A stretch of DNA of 64,000 nt from an uncultured Bacteroidia bacterium (GCA_903923905.1 CAIXZH010000118.1:1-64000); one strand, 5' to 3'; shown: positions 18,671 through 28,004, numbered from the stretch's first letter. Made by a program: numbers and translations. The notes: generated by a model from the sequence alone, not told the origin.

Positions 18671-19699
18671 CTACTGATGACCGTGGTCGTTCAGAAAAAT
18701 AAGGGAGATCTCACGGATTGAAACCTCAACCGGAGTATATTTGAATCCGATGGTCCGACAGATTTTGGAGCCATCATAAGCGCTTAATTTGTAGGCACTC
18801 CTGGCTGTTTCCCTGTTAATGGCCGGTTTAATACCTGTTAAAAGTCTAACAATTGCGAATAATCGCCAGGCAATTTTCATCAATGTTTTGCCTGCTATTA
18901 TTTTCGGGCGAGACACCCGTAGATTATCGGCAATCTGATTAAAGAAATCATGGAAAGTAAGATTTTCAGCACTTAGAATATATCTCTGATTCTTAACAGT
19001 TTCCCATGTTTCATTTGCCATGAGAAGCTGCATGGCTGAAGTTACATCGCGTACATGTACGAATCCGGTGCCCCCTTTGGTGTAAAATTTCAATCCGCGC
19101 CATATTTTGGAAAATACCATCGAACTTCCAGATTTCCAGTCTCCGGGGCCAATTATGACGGATGGATTCACGATTACAGCATTCAATCCTTGTAAGATTG
19201 CCCGCCAAACTTCCATTTCAGATAGGTATTTACTTTCCGAATAGGCGGAATGGTCTCTTGAGTTACGCCAGGGATGGTCTTCGCTTGTTTCAATCCCTTC
19301 GGGCGAAGAGCCAATTGCAGCGATAGAACTCACATGGCAAAAGCGAGGAATTCCCATTGATAATGCCAGATCAACCAGGTTGGCCGTTCCTTCGCAATTA
19401 TTGTGAATGATTGCATCTCTTTCACGTGAATCAAAAGAGATAATTGCCGCTGCATGATAAATCTGATCGACACCATTTAGGAGTTCGTGAAGACCTTCCT
19501 TATCCAGTAAGTCCCCTTCAACCCATTCAATTTTTTGCAGGAATGACTCAGGGTCAACACAATAAAAAGAGAATATTTTTTTGGTCCGATTCAAACTACT
19601 ACCGCGACGCTTTAGTGCACGAACTTTCTCTCCTTTCAGCACAAGGTCATAGATTAAATGGGCCCCTACCATTCCTGTCCCGCCGGTAACAAATATCAT
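18671..19699 (-). CDS. NAD-dependent epimerase/dehydratase (extended SDR)
   Basis: The 342-residue protein starts MIFVTGGTGMVGAHL, the Rossmann loop, and has YSESK as the YxxxK pair. It resembles dihydroflavonol-reductase-like and 3-beta-HSD-like SDRs with an extended C-terminal substrate domain. It is cytoplasmic. The 34 bp gap to the downstream Cys-His lipoprotein gene and 69 bp gap from the DinB-like gene allow a shared transcript. The substrate is unknown. Confidence 0.88.
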   Translation of the reverse strand: MIFVTGGTGMVGAHLIYDLVLKGEKVRALKRRGSSLNRTKKIFSFYCVDPESFLQKIEWVEGDLLDKEGLHELLNGVDQIYHAAAIISFDSRERDAIIHNNCEGTANLVDLALSMGIPRFCHVSSIAAIGSSPEGIETSEDHPWRNSRDHSAYSESKYLSEMEVWRAILQGLNAVIVNPSVIIGPGDWKSGSSMVFSKIWRGLKFYTKGGTGFVHVRDVTSAMQLLMANETWETVKNQRYILSAENLTFHDFFNQIADNLRVSRPKIIAGKTLMKIAWRLFAIVRLLTGIKPAINRETARSAYKLSAYDGSKICRTIGFKYTPVEVSIREISLIFLNDHGHQ

Positions 19700-19768
19700 A
19701 GCTATTTTTATGGGTAATGTTCATGGATAAATTTAAAACAAAAATATTGGAATTGATTGTATGTTAAA

Positions 19769-20251
19769 CTATTGCATTTCGATTAATTCTTCAATCTCAC
19801 TGAGATGCAACTCGAGATGGTTGAGATAATAGTGGACCATCTCTTTTAGCGACACGTTTTGTTCAGAAGAGGCAATCCATTCATTTCCTAGCTTTTCGAA
19901 CAGTACGTTTTGTATCACATGAACCAGATGAATATTCAAATATTTCCACAATAATATGAGGTTTTCCCAGTTCTCTTCCTGATAATTCTGGATCGCTATC
20001 CACCGGTCATTGTTCCCTTCAAAGGCATAATTGGGAAAACTCATGGGGCTCTCGCGATATTGTAAATGAATAATCCGATGGGTGTTATTGGAGGCTGAAT
20101 CGATTAAATGACCAAGAATTTGCTTAATTGTCCGGTTTTGAATATTCCTTCGTTCTATAATCACCTCAGTTGAAAGTCCTTTCAGCTTGTCTTCCCAAGC
20201 TTCAATGAGGGAAATAATTTCCAGGGTATCTTTTGAAAATTCGGGTATCAT
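19769..20251 (-). CDS. DinB/YfiT-like four-helix metalloprotein
   Basis: The 160-residue protein is helical. It has ILGHLIDSASNNTHRI near residue 46 and HYYLNHLELHLSEI near residue 139, giving the histidines expected of a DinB_2-type metal site. Members include thiol-dependent transferases and hydrolases, and most are uncharacterised. There is no signal peptide. It lies between primase and the SDR on the same strand. Confidence 0.82.
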   Translation of the reverse strand: MIPEFSKDTLEIISLIEAWEDKLKGLSTEVIIERRNIQNRTIKQILGHLIDSASNNTHRIIHLQYRESPMSFPNYAFEGNNDRWIAIQNYQEENWENLILLWKYLNIHLVHVIQNVLFEKLGNEWIASSEQNVSLKEMVHYYLNHLELHLSEIEELIEMQ

Positions 20252-20304
20252 TGAAAATCATTTTATATTAGCACAAAAATATTAATCGACTGATTTAATA
20301 AGGA

Positions 20305-22260
20305 TTAAGACGTAATTGTCCTTCGACCGAGATGACCGCAAAGGAGCCCTTCAACAGTTTTCAGTTTCTGATACCGTCTTTGAAAATCCTGAATTGCTTC
20401 ATCGTCGTGATTTTCATAGGCTTTTCTTATTCCCTGCTCAGCCTGCGAAATTAAAAAGGTGATGTACCTTAGCTTGTATTCCTGTAACACCTTAGGAACC
20501 AATTGATAAAGAATTTCGTGTTCCTCTTCGATATAACTCCCCCTCTTTCGCCAAAAATCGCTCAGTTTATTTTTTTCGGATAAGATATCCGAGACCAGCT
20601 GACTGACCGCAAGATCGGGATGGTTTACAAAATGCTTGATGGCATCAAAGTTCTTAACCTCCACATATTCCTGATATTCATCAAAAACAGCTTTGATCAC
20701 AGGATTTACAGAGACCATCTGGTCGGCTTCCAACTCCGAAAGGACGAATCCGGCTACATAAACCGGTTCAGTCAGGTTGGTCTCTGGATTTTCGACTTCA
20801 AAAATCTGGTGTGAACCATATTTTAAAAGCAGTTTCAACAGTTCCCGCTCCTCATTTTCGCATGGATTAATCTCAGGTAAAGGGACTGCCAAAACGGGAG
20901 CCTTCACATTGGCTTCTCTGATCAGTTCCCTTTCCTGGTGCTTAATCAGCTCATCTTCGGATTTTACCTTTAGTTTTCGAATTTCGTTGTAAAGGACAGC
21001 TTCGCGCACATCCAGGAGTCTGCTGCACTCTTTCAGGTATTCTGACCGAACGATTTCAGCAGGGATAACGGCAATTGAGCTTACAATATCGGTAATTAAC
21101 TTTGCACGGCTGATCGGATCATTTTCGACACCGGCAAGTAATAATTTCGTTTTAAATTTAATAAAATCGGTTTCATTTGCACGGATATATTCTCCCAATT
21201 GGGTGGCGCTCATGGACCGTGAAAAAGAATCGGGATCTTCACCTTCGGGCAGCGGCAGAACTTTGACATTAATCCCTTCCTCAAGAACCATATCGATCCC
21301 CCGCATCGATGCTTTGATTCCCGCCTGATCACCATCGTAAATAATTGTGACATTGTTGGTAAACCTTCTGATAAGCCTGATCTGATCAATGGTAAGAGAA
21401 GTTCCCGAAGATGCCACGACATTTTCAATTCCCGACTGATGGAGTGAGGTTACATCGGTATATCCCTCAACGAGATAACACTTATCTTCCTTGATAATAC
21501 TTCGTTTGGCCTGAAAAATCCCATATAAAACCCGGCTTTTATGGTAAATATCCGATTCGGGGGAATTCAGGTATTTCGCGATGGTTTTATCCTGGGTAAG
21601 GGTCCGTCCACCGAAGCCAATTACCCGCCCTGAAATTCCATGGATCGGAAACATCATACGACCTGCAAACCGGTCACGAACCCAATCTTCACGTTTAATT
21701 GTCAGTCCGGTCTTTTCAAGGTATTCCATTTTGAAACCCTCCTTAATGGCGGCACTGGTCATGGTATCCTTCCCTTCCGGGCAATATCCGATGCCGAATT
21801 TTTTGATAATCTCATCTCTCATTCCCCGCTGCCGGAGATAGGAGAGACCAATGAGTCTACCTGAATTTGTTTCCCATAGCTGTTCGCTAAAGAATTTCTG
21901 GGCAAACTCCGAAACGATCAACTGACTTTCCCGATCATTTCGCTCCTTAATGTCTTCAGGATTTTCCTCTTTTTCCCTGATCTGGATGTTGTACTTATTG
22001 GCCAGCCATCTCAACGCATCGGCATAGGAGAGGTGTTCATGCTCCATGATGAAGTTCACAGAGGAGCCCCCTTTCCCGCATCCAAAACATTTATAAATTC
22101 CTTTGGCCTGCGACACATTAAAGGAGGGCGTTTTTTCGTTATGAAAAGGGCATAGACCAATTAAGCTGGTCCCGCGCCGTTTTAAGGTTACGAAATCACC
22201 AACCACATCTGCAATCTCTGCAGCGTCGAGTATTTGTTGTAGCGTTCCCTGGTCAATCAT
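20305..22260 (-). CDS. dnaG: DNA primase
   Basis: The 651-residue protein has the CHC2 zinc finger at the N-terminus (Cys37, His40, Cys58, Cys61 within LCPFHNEKTPSF and YKCFGCGKGG). The primase core and TOPRIM domain follow, with CYLVEGYTDV and the metal-binding IYDGDQAG. The C-terminal about 200 residues are the helicase-binding region. It makes RNA primers at the replication fork. Length is typical. It is divergent from the RRM gene, with a 118 bp gap between them. Confidence 0.97.
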   Translation of the reverse strand: MIDQGTLQQILDAAEIADVVGDFVTLKRRGTSLIGLCPFHNEKTPSFNVSQAKGIYKCFGCGKGGSSVNFIMEHEHLSYADALRWLANKYNIQIREKEENPEDIKERNDRESQLIVSEFAQKFFSEQLWETNSGRLIGLSYLRQRGMRDEIIKKFGIGYCPEGKDTMTSAAIKEGFKMEYLEKTGLTIKREDWVRDRFAGRMMFPIHGISGRVIGFGGRTLTQDKTIAKYLNSPESDIYHKSRVLYGIFQAKRSIIKEDKCYLVEGYTDVTSLHQSGIENVVASSGTSLTIDQIRLIRRFTNNVTIIYDGDQAGIKASMRGIDMVLEEGINVKVLPLPEGEDPDSFSRSMSATQLGEYIRANETDFIKFKTKLLLAGVENDPISRAKLITDIVSSIAVIPAEIVRSEYLKECSRLLDVREAVLYNEIRKLKVKSEDELIKHQERELIREANVKAPVLAVPLPEINPCENEERELLKLLLKYGSHQIFEVENPETNLTEPVYVAGFVLSELEADQMVSVNPVIKAVFDEYQEYVEVKNFDAIKHFVNHPDLAVSQLVSDILSEKNKLSDFWRKRGSYIEEEHEILYQLVPKVLQEYKLRYITFLISQAEQGIRKAYENHDDEAIQDFQRRYQKLKTVEGLLCGHLGRRTITS

Positions 22261-22378
22261 CTGAACAAAGGTAATGAAAACTGGTTAGCAGGGAAGGGTT
22301 AAAACGATCAAAAATTAGTGAAAATTTGCCTTGTCTTTTTTCAGATATTTTGCTTAACTTTACAGGAAACAGATTATT

Positions 22379-22792
22379 ATGACCTTATTTATAGCAAAAC
22401 TAAGTCCCAATACCACCTCCAGGGACCTTCAAGGATTATTTGCACATTATGGCTCGGTGATCTCCGCCAATGTGATTATGGATCATTCTACCGGCCGGTC
22501 AAAAGGTTACGGATTTGTTGAAATGCCAAATATTCCAGAAGCTATTGAAGCTATAAAAGAGGTGGATTCGACGTTGTTCCAGGAGTCGTTGATATCAGTC
22601 AGGAAATCTCAGCCAACAGCTTTTTCTGATCCGGATATTGAGAATCGATACCAGACGAACTATTCAACACGCCTTTGGAGCCGTCATGAGTATATCCGCG
22701 ATACGACAACTGAATCTAAATCTCCCCAACGAATTGCCAGTCGCAGAAATTTCGGTTATCGCGGAAGTGGTTACAAAAGCTTTGATCCTTAA
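22379..22792 (+). CDS. RRM-domain RNA-binding protein
   Basis: The 137-residue protein has one RNA recognition motif (residues about 1-80) with RNP2 LFIAKL and RNP1 KGYGFVEM. A basic tail with Arg/Ser and Gly (RIASRRNFGYRGSGYKSF) follows. Such single-RRM proteins are found in cyanobacteria and Bacteroidota; roles proposed include RNA chaperone and post-transcriptional regulator. The upstream region has TTG (22331), 21 bases, then TAACTTTA, a weak promoter candidate. The dprA gene follows 32 bp later. Confidence 0.92.
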   Translation: MTLFIAKLSPNTTSRDLQGLFAHYGSVISANVIMDHSTGRSKGYGFVEMPNIPEAIEAIKEVDSTLFQESLISVRKSQPTAFSDPDIENRYQTNYSTRLWSRHEYIRDTTTESKSPQRIASRRNFGYRGSGYKSFDP

Positions 22793-22824
22793 TTTGAGCG
22801 CCTGATTCCTAACTAAGTTATATT

Positions 22825-23934
22825 ATGGCAGATGATTTGATCTATAAGATTGCCTTGTCTCTGATTCCGGGAATCGGCAGCATCACTGCAAAAGCGTTGA
22901 TTGCTTACACGGGGTCGGCAGAACAGGTTTTCCGTGAAAAAGAGAAGGCATTACGCCAGATTCCCGGAATTGGCAGTATACTGGCCAAAAACATCATCCA
23001 ATCAGAAGTGATGTCACGTGCCGGCAGGGAAGTGGATTTTGTCCAAAAAAATGGGGTGAAAGCCCTTTTCTACCTGGATGCTGATTATCCGCAGCGATTG
23101 CTGGGTTGTGCTGATGCGCCAATTGTCCTGTATATCAAAGGAAATCCAATGCTGAATTGTCCCAAAGCTGTCAGCATTGTGGGAACCCGGCATGCCACAG
23201 ATTACGGGAGGAGGATGGTCGAACAGTTTATCTTATCGCTGGCCGAGAGGGGATATTATATCCTTATTGTCAGTGGTTTGGCCTACGGAATTGATATCCA
23301 GTCGCACAAATCAGCATTGCGTAACGGGTTACCGACTGTTGCAGTTTTAGGGCATGGGCTCGAAACTGTATATCCCGCAATTCATACGGCAATTGCGAGG
23401 GAAATGGTTGAAAGTAGCGGGGGATTGGTTTCAGACTTTTTAAGTCATTCATCCATTGACAGGACCAATTTTTTGAGGCGAAACCGCATTATCGCCGGCA
23501 TGTCAGACGCTACAATCGTAGTGCAGTCGGCGAGAAAAGGGGGTGCTTTAGTCACCGCTGATATTGCAAATTCCTATAACCGGGATGTTTTCGCCTTCCC
23601 CGGCCGGGTAGGCGATATATTCTCTGAGGGATGTCATTTTTTAATAAAATCAAACCGGGCTGCTTTGATTGAATCAGTATCTGACCTGGAATATGCCATG
23701 AACTGGAGTGCGACCCAAAGCCAACCAGACGCCATTCAACCCTGTCTTTTCTATGACTTTAATCCCGAAGAAAAATTAATTATCGATCTGCTTCGCAGTG
23801 AAGGGGAAACCGCCATTGATCTGATCTGCCTTAAAACGAACCTTCCGATGAGCAAAGTATCACCAACCTTACTCAATCTTGAGTTTGCGGGTATAGTCAA
23901 AGGACTCCCGGGAAAAATGTTTAAGGCGTTATGA
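22825..23934 (+). CDS. dprA: DNA-processing protein DprA/Smf
   Basis: The 369-residue protein has N-terminal helix-hairpin-helix motifs (SLIPGIGSITAKAL, RQIPGIGSILAKNI). The Rossmann-type DNA-binding core shows SIVGTRHATDYGRRM, IVSGLAYGIDIQSH and RNRIIAGMSD, and a C-terminal winged-helix segment follows. It loads RecA onto incoming single-stranded DNA during transformation. Length is normal. The gene ends just before an inverted-repeat element. Confidence 0.96.
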   Translation: MADDLIYKIALSLIPGIGSITAKALIAYTGSAEQVFREKEKALRQIPGIGSILAKNIIQSEVMSRAGREVDFVQKNGVKALFYLDADYPQRLLGCADAPIVLYIKGNPMLNCPKAVSIVGTRHATDYGRRMVEQFILSLAERGYYILIVSGLAYGIDIQSHKSALRNGLPTVAVLGHGLETVYPAIHTAIAREMVESSGGLVSDFLSHSSIDRTNFLRRNRIIAGMSDATIVVQSARKGGALVTADIANSYNRDVFAFPGRVGDIFSEGCHFLIKSNRAALIESVSDLEYAMNWSATQSQPDAIQPCLFYDFNPEEKLIIDLLRSEGETAIDLICLKTNLPMSKVSPTLLNLEFAGIVKGLPGKMFKAL

Positions 23935-23938
23935 AAGA

Positions 23939-24050
23939 ACTGTTAGACTATTAGACTGTTAGGTTTTTAGGTTGGGGGCAAAGCCTAATAGCCTACATAC
24001 CAATAGCCTATAGCATACACAGCCTAATAGCCTACAACCTAACAGCCTGT
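23939..24050. repeat. AGGCT-type intergenic inverted repeat, copy 2
   Basis: The arm AGACTGTTAGGTT (23953-23965) pairs with AACCTAACAGCCT (24036-24048) at 12 of 13 positions. Between them lie two copies of AGCCTAATAGCCTAC (near 23982 and 24021) and a variant CAATAGCCTATAG (24001). The element begins six bases after the dprA stop. It shares words and 3'-end placement with the element at 11324-11407. Confidence 0.75.
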
Positions 24051-24111
24051 AAAATAAATACCACCAAATCAGCCGGTTAAATCCGGCAGGTAGATTCTGG
24101 GAAAGAAAAGT

Positions 24112-24119
24112 TACCTTTG
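24112..24119 (+). promoter_or_regulatory. Bacteroidota -7 box TACCTTTG upstream of helicase gene
   Basis: TACCTTTG matches the TAnnTTTG consensus of Bacteroidota sigma-ABfr promoters and lies 22 bases before the helicase ATG. I see no good TTTG -33 element at the usual distance, so this is a partial match. Confidence 0.45.
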
Positions 24120-24141
24120 CGTCATATTTAAAGGATTGAGA

Positions 24142-25467
24142 ATGTCAACATTTGAAGGATTTGGAATTGGTAAATCAATTTTACGGGCACTAAATGAGAT
24201 TGGTTTTACAACCCCGACTCCAATTCAGGAGCAGGCCATCCCTGTGATTAAATCAGGCAAGGATATTTTGGGAATTGCCCAGACCGGAACTGGTAAAACC
24301 GCCGCTTATATCATCCCGTTATTGATGAAACTGGTGAAAGCTGAAGGAAAGGATCCACGTGCCATCGTGCTGGTTCCCACGCGCGAACTTTCTATTCAGG
24401 TGGGTGAGGATATTGCGGAAATTTCGCAATACACCAATATCCGGCATGCCGCTGTTTACGGAGGAATCGGATGGACCAAACATGCATCTCTGCTTGAACC
24501 CGGGGTTGATATACTCGTATCTACGCCTGGTCGGTTATGGGAGCTATACCGCGCAGGGGCTTTCGGTATGAAAAGCATTAAAACGCTGATCATTGATGAA
24601 GCAGACCGGATGCTTGACATGGGTTTTATGCCTCAGTTGAATAAGCTCTTCGAGGTTATTCCCCCACGCCGTCAAAACCTCCTTTTCTCGGCTACCTTCT
24701 CCGAAAGCATCGAAAATATGAGTCATGAATTCCTCACTTTTCCTGAACGCGTTGAGGTTGCCCCATCAGCAACGCCGGTCGATAGGGTCAAGCAATACTT
24801 TTACCGGATACCAAATTTCAAAACCAAGCTGAATTTTGTGAATCACCTGCTGAATGATGAGGAAGAATTTAAACGGATAATCATTTTTTGCCGGACCAAG
24901 GAGAATGCAGAAGCAGTATATAAAGTAATTAAGAAAAAGACAGAAGGGGAAGTTCGGATTCTTCATTCCAACAAAGCGCAAAGCTCGCGGATCAATGCGA
25001 TTGAAGCTTTTAAGTCGGGAAATGTCAGGGTTTTGGTTTCAACCGATATCTCTGCCCGTGGGATCGATGTGAGTAAAATATCACATGTGATCAATTTTGA
25101 CCTTCCTCCACGATACGAGGATTATATTCATCGCATTGGGAGGACAGCCCGTGCAAACACCGACGGTGTCGCAATCTCGTTTATAGGTCCCGAAGAGGAC
25201 TTTCACCTAAGGAATATCGAAGAGTTGATCCGGATGAAGATCGAAGAGCTGCAATTACCTGAAACAATTGATGTTATTCCGTTAAGTAAACCAGAAAAAC
25301 AAGTGATTGATCGTGAAATTGACCGTCAAAAACGATTGGCAGACCCTGAATTCAAAGGGGCTTTTCATGAAAAGAAAACCCGCCTTGCAAAGAGTTCTTT
25401 CAGTTTTAATCAGAAAAGTACTCAACTTCGCGAGACCAAAAACAAAGGGAGAAAAAGGGGAAAGTGA
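24142..25467 (+). CDS. DEAD-box ATP-dependent RNA helicase
   Basis: The 441-residue protein shows the Q motif (TPTPIQEQAIP), Walker A AQTGTGKTAAY, PTRELSIQ, DEADRMLD, SAT and HRIGRTAR. A basic C-terminal tail (KNKGRKRGK) follows. It unwinds or remodels RNA, typically in ribosome assembly or cold adaptation. The frame can start two codons earlier at a TTG (24136); the ATG at 24142 is preferred. It ends before a hairpin shared with the convergent purF gene. Confidence 0.95.
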   Translation: MSTFEGFGIGKSILRALNEIGFTTPTPIQEQAIPVIKSGKDILGIAQTGTGKTAAYIIPLLMKLVKAEGKDPRAIVLVPTRELSIQVGEDIAEISQYTNIRHAAVYGGIGWTKHASLLEPGVDILVSTPGRLWELYRAGAFGMKSIKTLIIDEADRMLDMGFMPQLNKLFEVIPPRRQNLLFSATFSESIENMSHEFLTFPERVEVAPSATPVDRVKQYFYRIPNFKTKLNFVNHLLNDEEEFKRIIIFCRTKENAEAVYKVIKKKTEGEVRILHSNKAQSSRINAIEAFKSGNVRVLVSTDISARGIDVSKISHVINFDLPPRYEDYIHRIGRTARANTDGVAISFIGPEEDFHLRNIEELIRMKIEELQLPETIDVIPLSKPEKQVIDREIDRQKRLADPEFKGAFHEKKTRLAKSSFSFNQKSTQLRETKNKGRKRGK

Positions 25468-25484
25468 CCAATGTAAAAGGGAAA

Positions 25485-25531
25485 ATTCAAAATTTAAAAT
25501 TCAAAGTGGTTTTGCATTTTAAATTTTGCAT
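25485..25531. terminator. AT-rich hairpin between convergent genes (AAATTTAAAAT repeat)
   Basis: The arms 25485-25505 and 25511-25531 are inverted copies matching at 19 of 21 positions, with the five-base loop GTGGT. A further TTTGCATTTACCACTTTGCAC follows. The element fills the 87 bp gap between the convergent helicase and purF genes, so it could serve as a two-way terminator. The low GC makes it a weak classical terminator, and it also looks like a repeat-family member. Confidence 0.6.
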
Positions 25532-25554
25532 TTTGCATTTACCACTTTGCACTT

Positions 25555-27456
25555 CTAATACGCCCGCCCTTTTATGCCTTCAATGAAGTTTATAAACGCC
25601 GTATTTACGACTTTATTCCCTCCCGGTGTCGGATAGTCTCCTGTGAAGTACCAGTCACCCAGATCATTCGGGCATGCAATATGAAGATTGTAAACGGTTT
25701 GGTAAACAATTTCAACTTCAGCTTTGCAATCTGCCGGTTTGAGTAATTCAGCAATTTTTTTGGATATCTGCTCATCACTAAATGGCTTGTAGATCTCGGT
25801 CACATAATTTACCATCTCCTCTTTGGGTAGATGTTGTTGTTGTTTACATTTCCGGTAAACAGAATCAATAACTTTAGACTGCCCGGTTTCTTTGAGCAGC
25901 ACAATTGCAGCTTCAAATGCCACAAATTTTGCCAGAATTGCCATATCAATTCCATAGCAATCGGGATACCGGATCTGTGGGGCTGAAGAAATGATAATGA
26001 TCTTTTTTGGTTTAAGGCGGTCTAATATCTTTAAAATACTTTGTTTCAGAGTGGTTCCCCGAACTATGGAATCGTCAAGAACCACCAGGGTATCTTTGTG
26101 ATTTTCAACAATACCGTAGGTTACATCATAAACATGACCAACCAAATCGTCTCGACTCGAATCGTCTGCAATAAAAGTGCGCATTTTCACATCTTTTATG
26201 GCTATCTTTTCCATGCGTGGCTGAACGGAAATGATCTCTTCAATATCGGAGTCAGTAATCGCGCTACCCAGGGCACGAATCTTTTCTTTTTTCCAATTAA
26301 TAAGTTGAGTGCGTATTCCCTCCATCATTCCAAGGAAAGCAGTCTCTGCAGTATTGGGTATATATGAAAAGACCGTGTTTTTAAGGTCATGATTTACTTT
26401 ATCGAGGATAACCGGCGCGAGCAGGAATCCAAGTTTTTTACGTTCCAGATAAATATCCCGGTCAGAACCTCTTGAAAAATAGATCCGCTCAAAGGAGCAA
26501 GACTTTCGTTCCTGAGGTATTCTTACAGCCTCATGAGTCACAGTTCCATCTGTCTTGATAATCAAGGCATTGCCAGGTTCAATCTCGCTTACCTGATTCC
26601 AGCCAACGTTCATAACTGTCTGAATAACAGGCCTCTCTGAGGCGACAACGACAATTTCATCATCAGCATAATAGAATGCGGGACGGATACCCCATGGATC
26701 GCGAACGACAAATGCATCTCCGTGTCCGAGGATCCCTCCAATGGTGTAACCACCATCCCAGTCACGACTTGACCGTTCCAATATTTTTCGGATATCCAGG
26801 TTTTCCTCGATAAATCCGGTGATCTCTTTATTGCTGAACCCTTCATTTTTGTACTGTCTGAAGAGCGATTCATTTTCTTCATCAATAAAATGGCCTATCT
26901 TTTCAAGAATGGTCACAGTATCGGTAAATCCTTTAGGATGTTGCCCCAATCCGACAAGAAGGTCAAACAATTCGTCAACATTGGTCAGATTGAAATTTCC
27001 GGCCAGTACAAGGCTTCTGGATCTCCAGTTATTTAAACGCAAAACTGGATGAGTGTACTCAACGCTGTTGCGACCGAATGTTCCGTACCTCAGATGCCCC
27101 ATATAAACCTCTCCGGCGAAGGGGAGGTTCTTTTTGGCCCAAACCGGATCATGATAACTTTGCGGGTATTGAGTTGCTGCGTTATTAAACTCTTTATATA
27201 TTTTCCCAAATACATCCTTTATCGGGTTTGGATCAATCGAGCGGTGACGAAAGATATATTCCTGGCCCGGAGGAACATTAATCTTTACACCTACAGTACC
27301 CGCACCATCCTGACCCCGGTTGTGCTGCTTTTCCATTAGAAGGTATAGCTTATTCACCCCGTATTGCCAGGTTCCATATTTTAGGCGGTAGTATTCCAGC
27401 GGTTTAAGCAATCTGATCAGAGCAATTCCACATTCATGTTTTATTTGTTCACTCAT
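25555..27456 (-). CDS. purF: Amidophosphoribosyltransferase-type protein (long form)
   Basis: The 633-residue protein has an N-terminal Ntn glutaminase domain with Cys9 in HECGIALI, GQDGAGTVGV and VYMGHLRYGTFG. The phosphoribosyltransferase domain carries the PRPP loop LVVLDDSIVRGTT. PurF makes phosphoribosylamine from PRPP and glutamine, the first step of purine synthesis. This form is over 100 residues longer than E. coli PurF, with extra sequence in the glutaminase half and a C-terminal extension; long forms occur in Bacteroidota. Cys9 implies removal of an eight-residue leader. A second, short PurF elsewhere in the genome is possible. Confidence 0.88.
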   Translation of the reverse strand: MSEQIKHECGIALIRLLKPLEYYRLKYGTWQYGVNKLYLLMEKQHNRGQDGAGTVGVKINVPPGQEYIFRHRSIDPNPIKDVFGKIYKEFNNAATQYPQSYHDPVWAKKNLPFAGEVYMGHLRYGTFGRNSVEYTHPVLRLNNWRSRSLVLAGNFNLTNVDELFDLLVGLGQHPKGFTDTVTILEKIGHFIDEENESLFRQYKNEGFSNKEITGFIEENLDIRKILERSSRDWDGGYTIGGILGHGDAFVVRDPWGIRPAFYYADDEIVVVASERPVIQTVMNVGWNQVSEIEPGNALIIKTDGTVTHEAVRIPQERKSCSFERIYFSRGSDRDIYLERKKLGFLLAPVILDKVNHDLKNTVFSYIPNTAETAFLGMMEGIRTQLINWKKEKIRALGSAITDSDIEEIISVQPRMEKIAIKDVKMRTFIADDSSRDDLVGHVYDVTYGIVENHKDTLVVLDDSIVRGTTLKQSILKILDRLKPKKIIIISSAPQIRYPDCYGIDMAILAKFVAFEAAIVLLKETGQSKVIDSVYRKCKQQQHLPKEEMVNYVTEIYKPFSDEQISKKIAELLKPADCKAEVEIVYQTVYNLHIACPNDLGDWYFTGDYPTPGGNKVVNTAFINFIEGIKGRAY

Positions 27457-27471
27457 TCTGGATATTCCTGA

Positions 27472-27945
27472 TTAATTGATAGATGTAATGTTTAATAATT
27501 CCGGAAAGACAATCTCATCGGCTACAATAAAAGCATTGGGGAATTTATAAAGCAGTGACTTCTGCATTTTCAATGCTTCACTTTTTGTTCTGAAATTTCC
27601 AACCCTGACAATAAAATCCGGAGATTTAAAAAAAAGATATGTTTTCACATCGGGGTAGGAGGAGAGAAAATCAGTCTTCATTCTGATGGCCTGATTGTGT
27701 GCATTTTCTCCCGATCCGAAATAGATCTGGAGCCTGAATCCACTCATGGTACCACTCTTCTTACATTGATCCACCTGCTGCCGGAGAAGGTCATTAATTT
27801 TAGGATCGCACTGGATATTTAATTTTTCCCAGATCATCAGTGAATCCGATGCACTAAACTGAACAAACTGCGCGATGGTTGCCGGTTTTGCTGAGAAACC
27901 TGAGAAAGATGCCAAAATTAAAAGCAGGATTATCGTTGTTCTCAT
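27472..27945 (-). CDS. SPOR-domain secreted protein
   Basis: I place the start at 27945, giving 157 residues with a signal peptide (MRTTIILLLILASFSGFSA). An open frame continues upstream to 28116, but that part is basic, has no homologous look, and crosses the divergent promoter. The C-terminal about 75 residues have the SPOR pattern (GFRLQIYFGSG, TYLFFKSPDFIVRVGNFRTK). SPOR domains bind denuded peptidoglycan glycan strands. It is 15 bp upstream of purF on the same strand. Confidence 0.82.
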   Translation of the reverse strand: MRTTIILLLILASFSGFSAKPATIAQFVQFSASDSLMIWEKLNIQCDPKINDLLRQQVDQCKKSGTMSGFRLQIYFGSGENAHNQAIRMKTDFLSSYPDVKTYLFFKSPDFIVRVGNFRTKSEALKMQKSLLYKFPNAFIVADEIVFPELLNITSIN

Positions 27946-27965
27946 TTTCCTGTATTTTTGAAGTG

Positions 27966-27973
27966 CAAATATA
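27966..27973 (-). promoter_or_regulatory. -7 box TATATTTG for SPOR gene
   Basis: On the minus strand this reads TATATTTG, an exact TAnnTTTG match, 20 bases upstream of the chosen SPOR-protein start. It supports the start at 27945 over 28116. No clear -33 element is visible. Confidence 0.5.
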
Positions 27974-28004
27974 AGCAAATTCATTTTAATTCTCCTTTCC
28001 CTCC

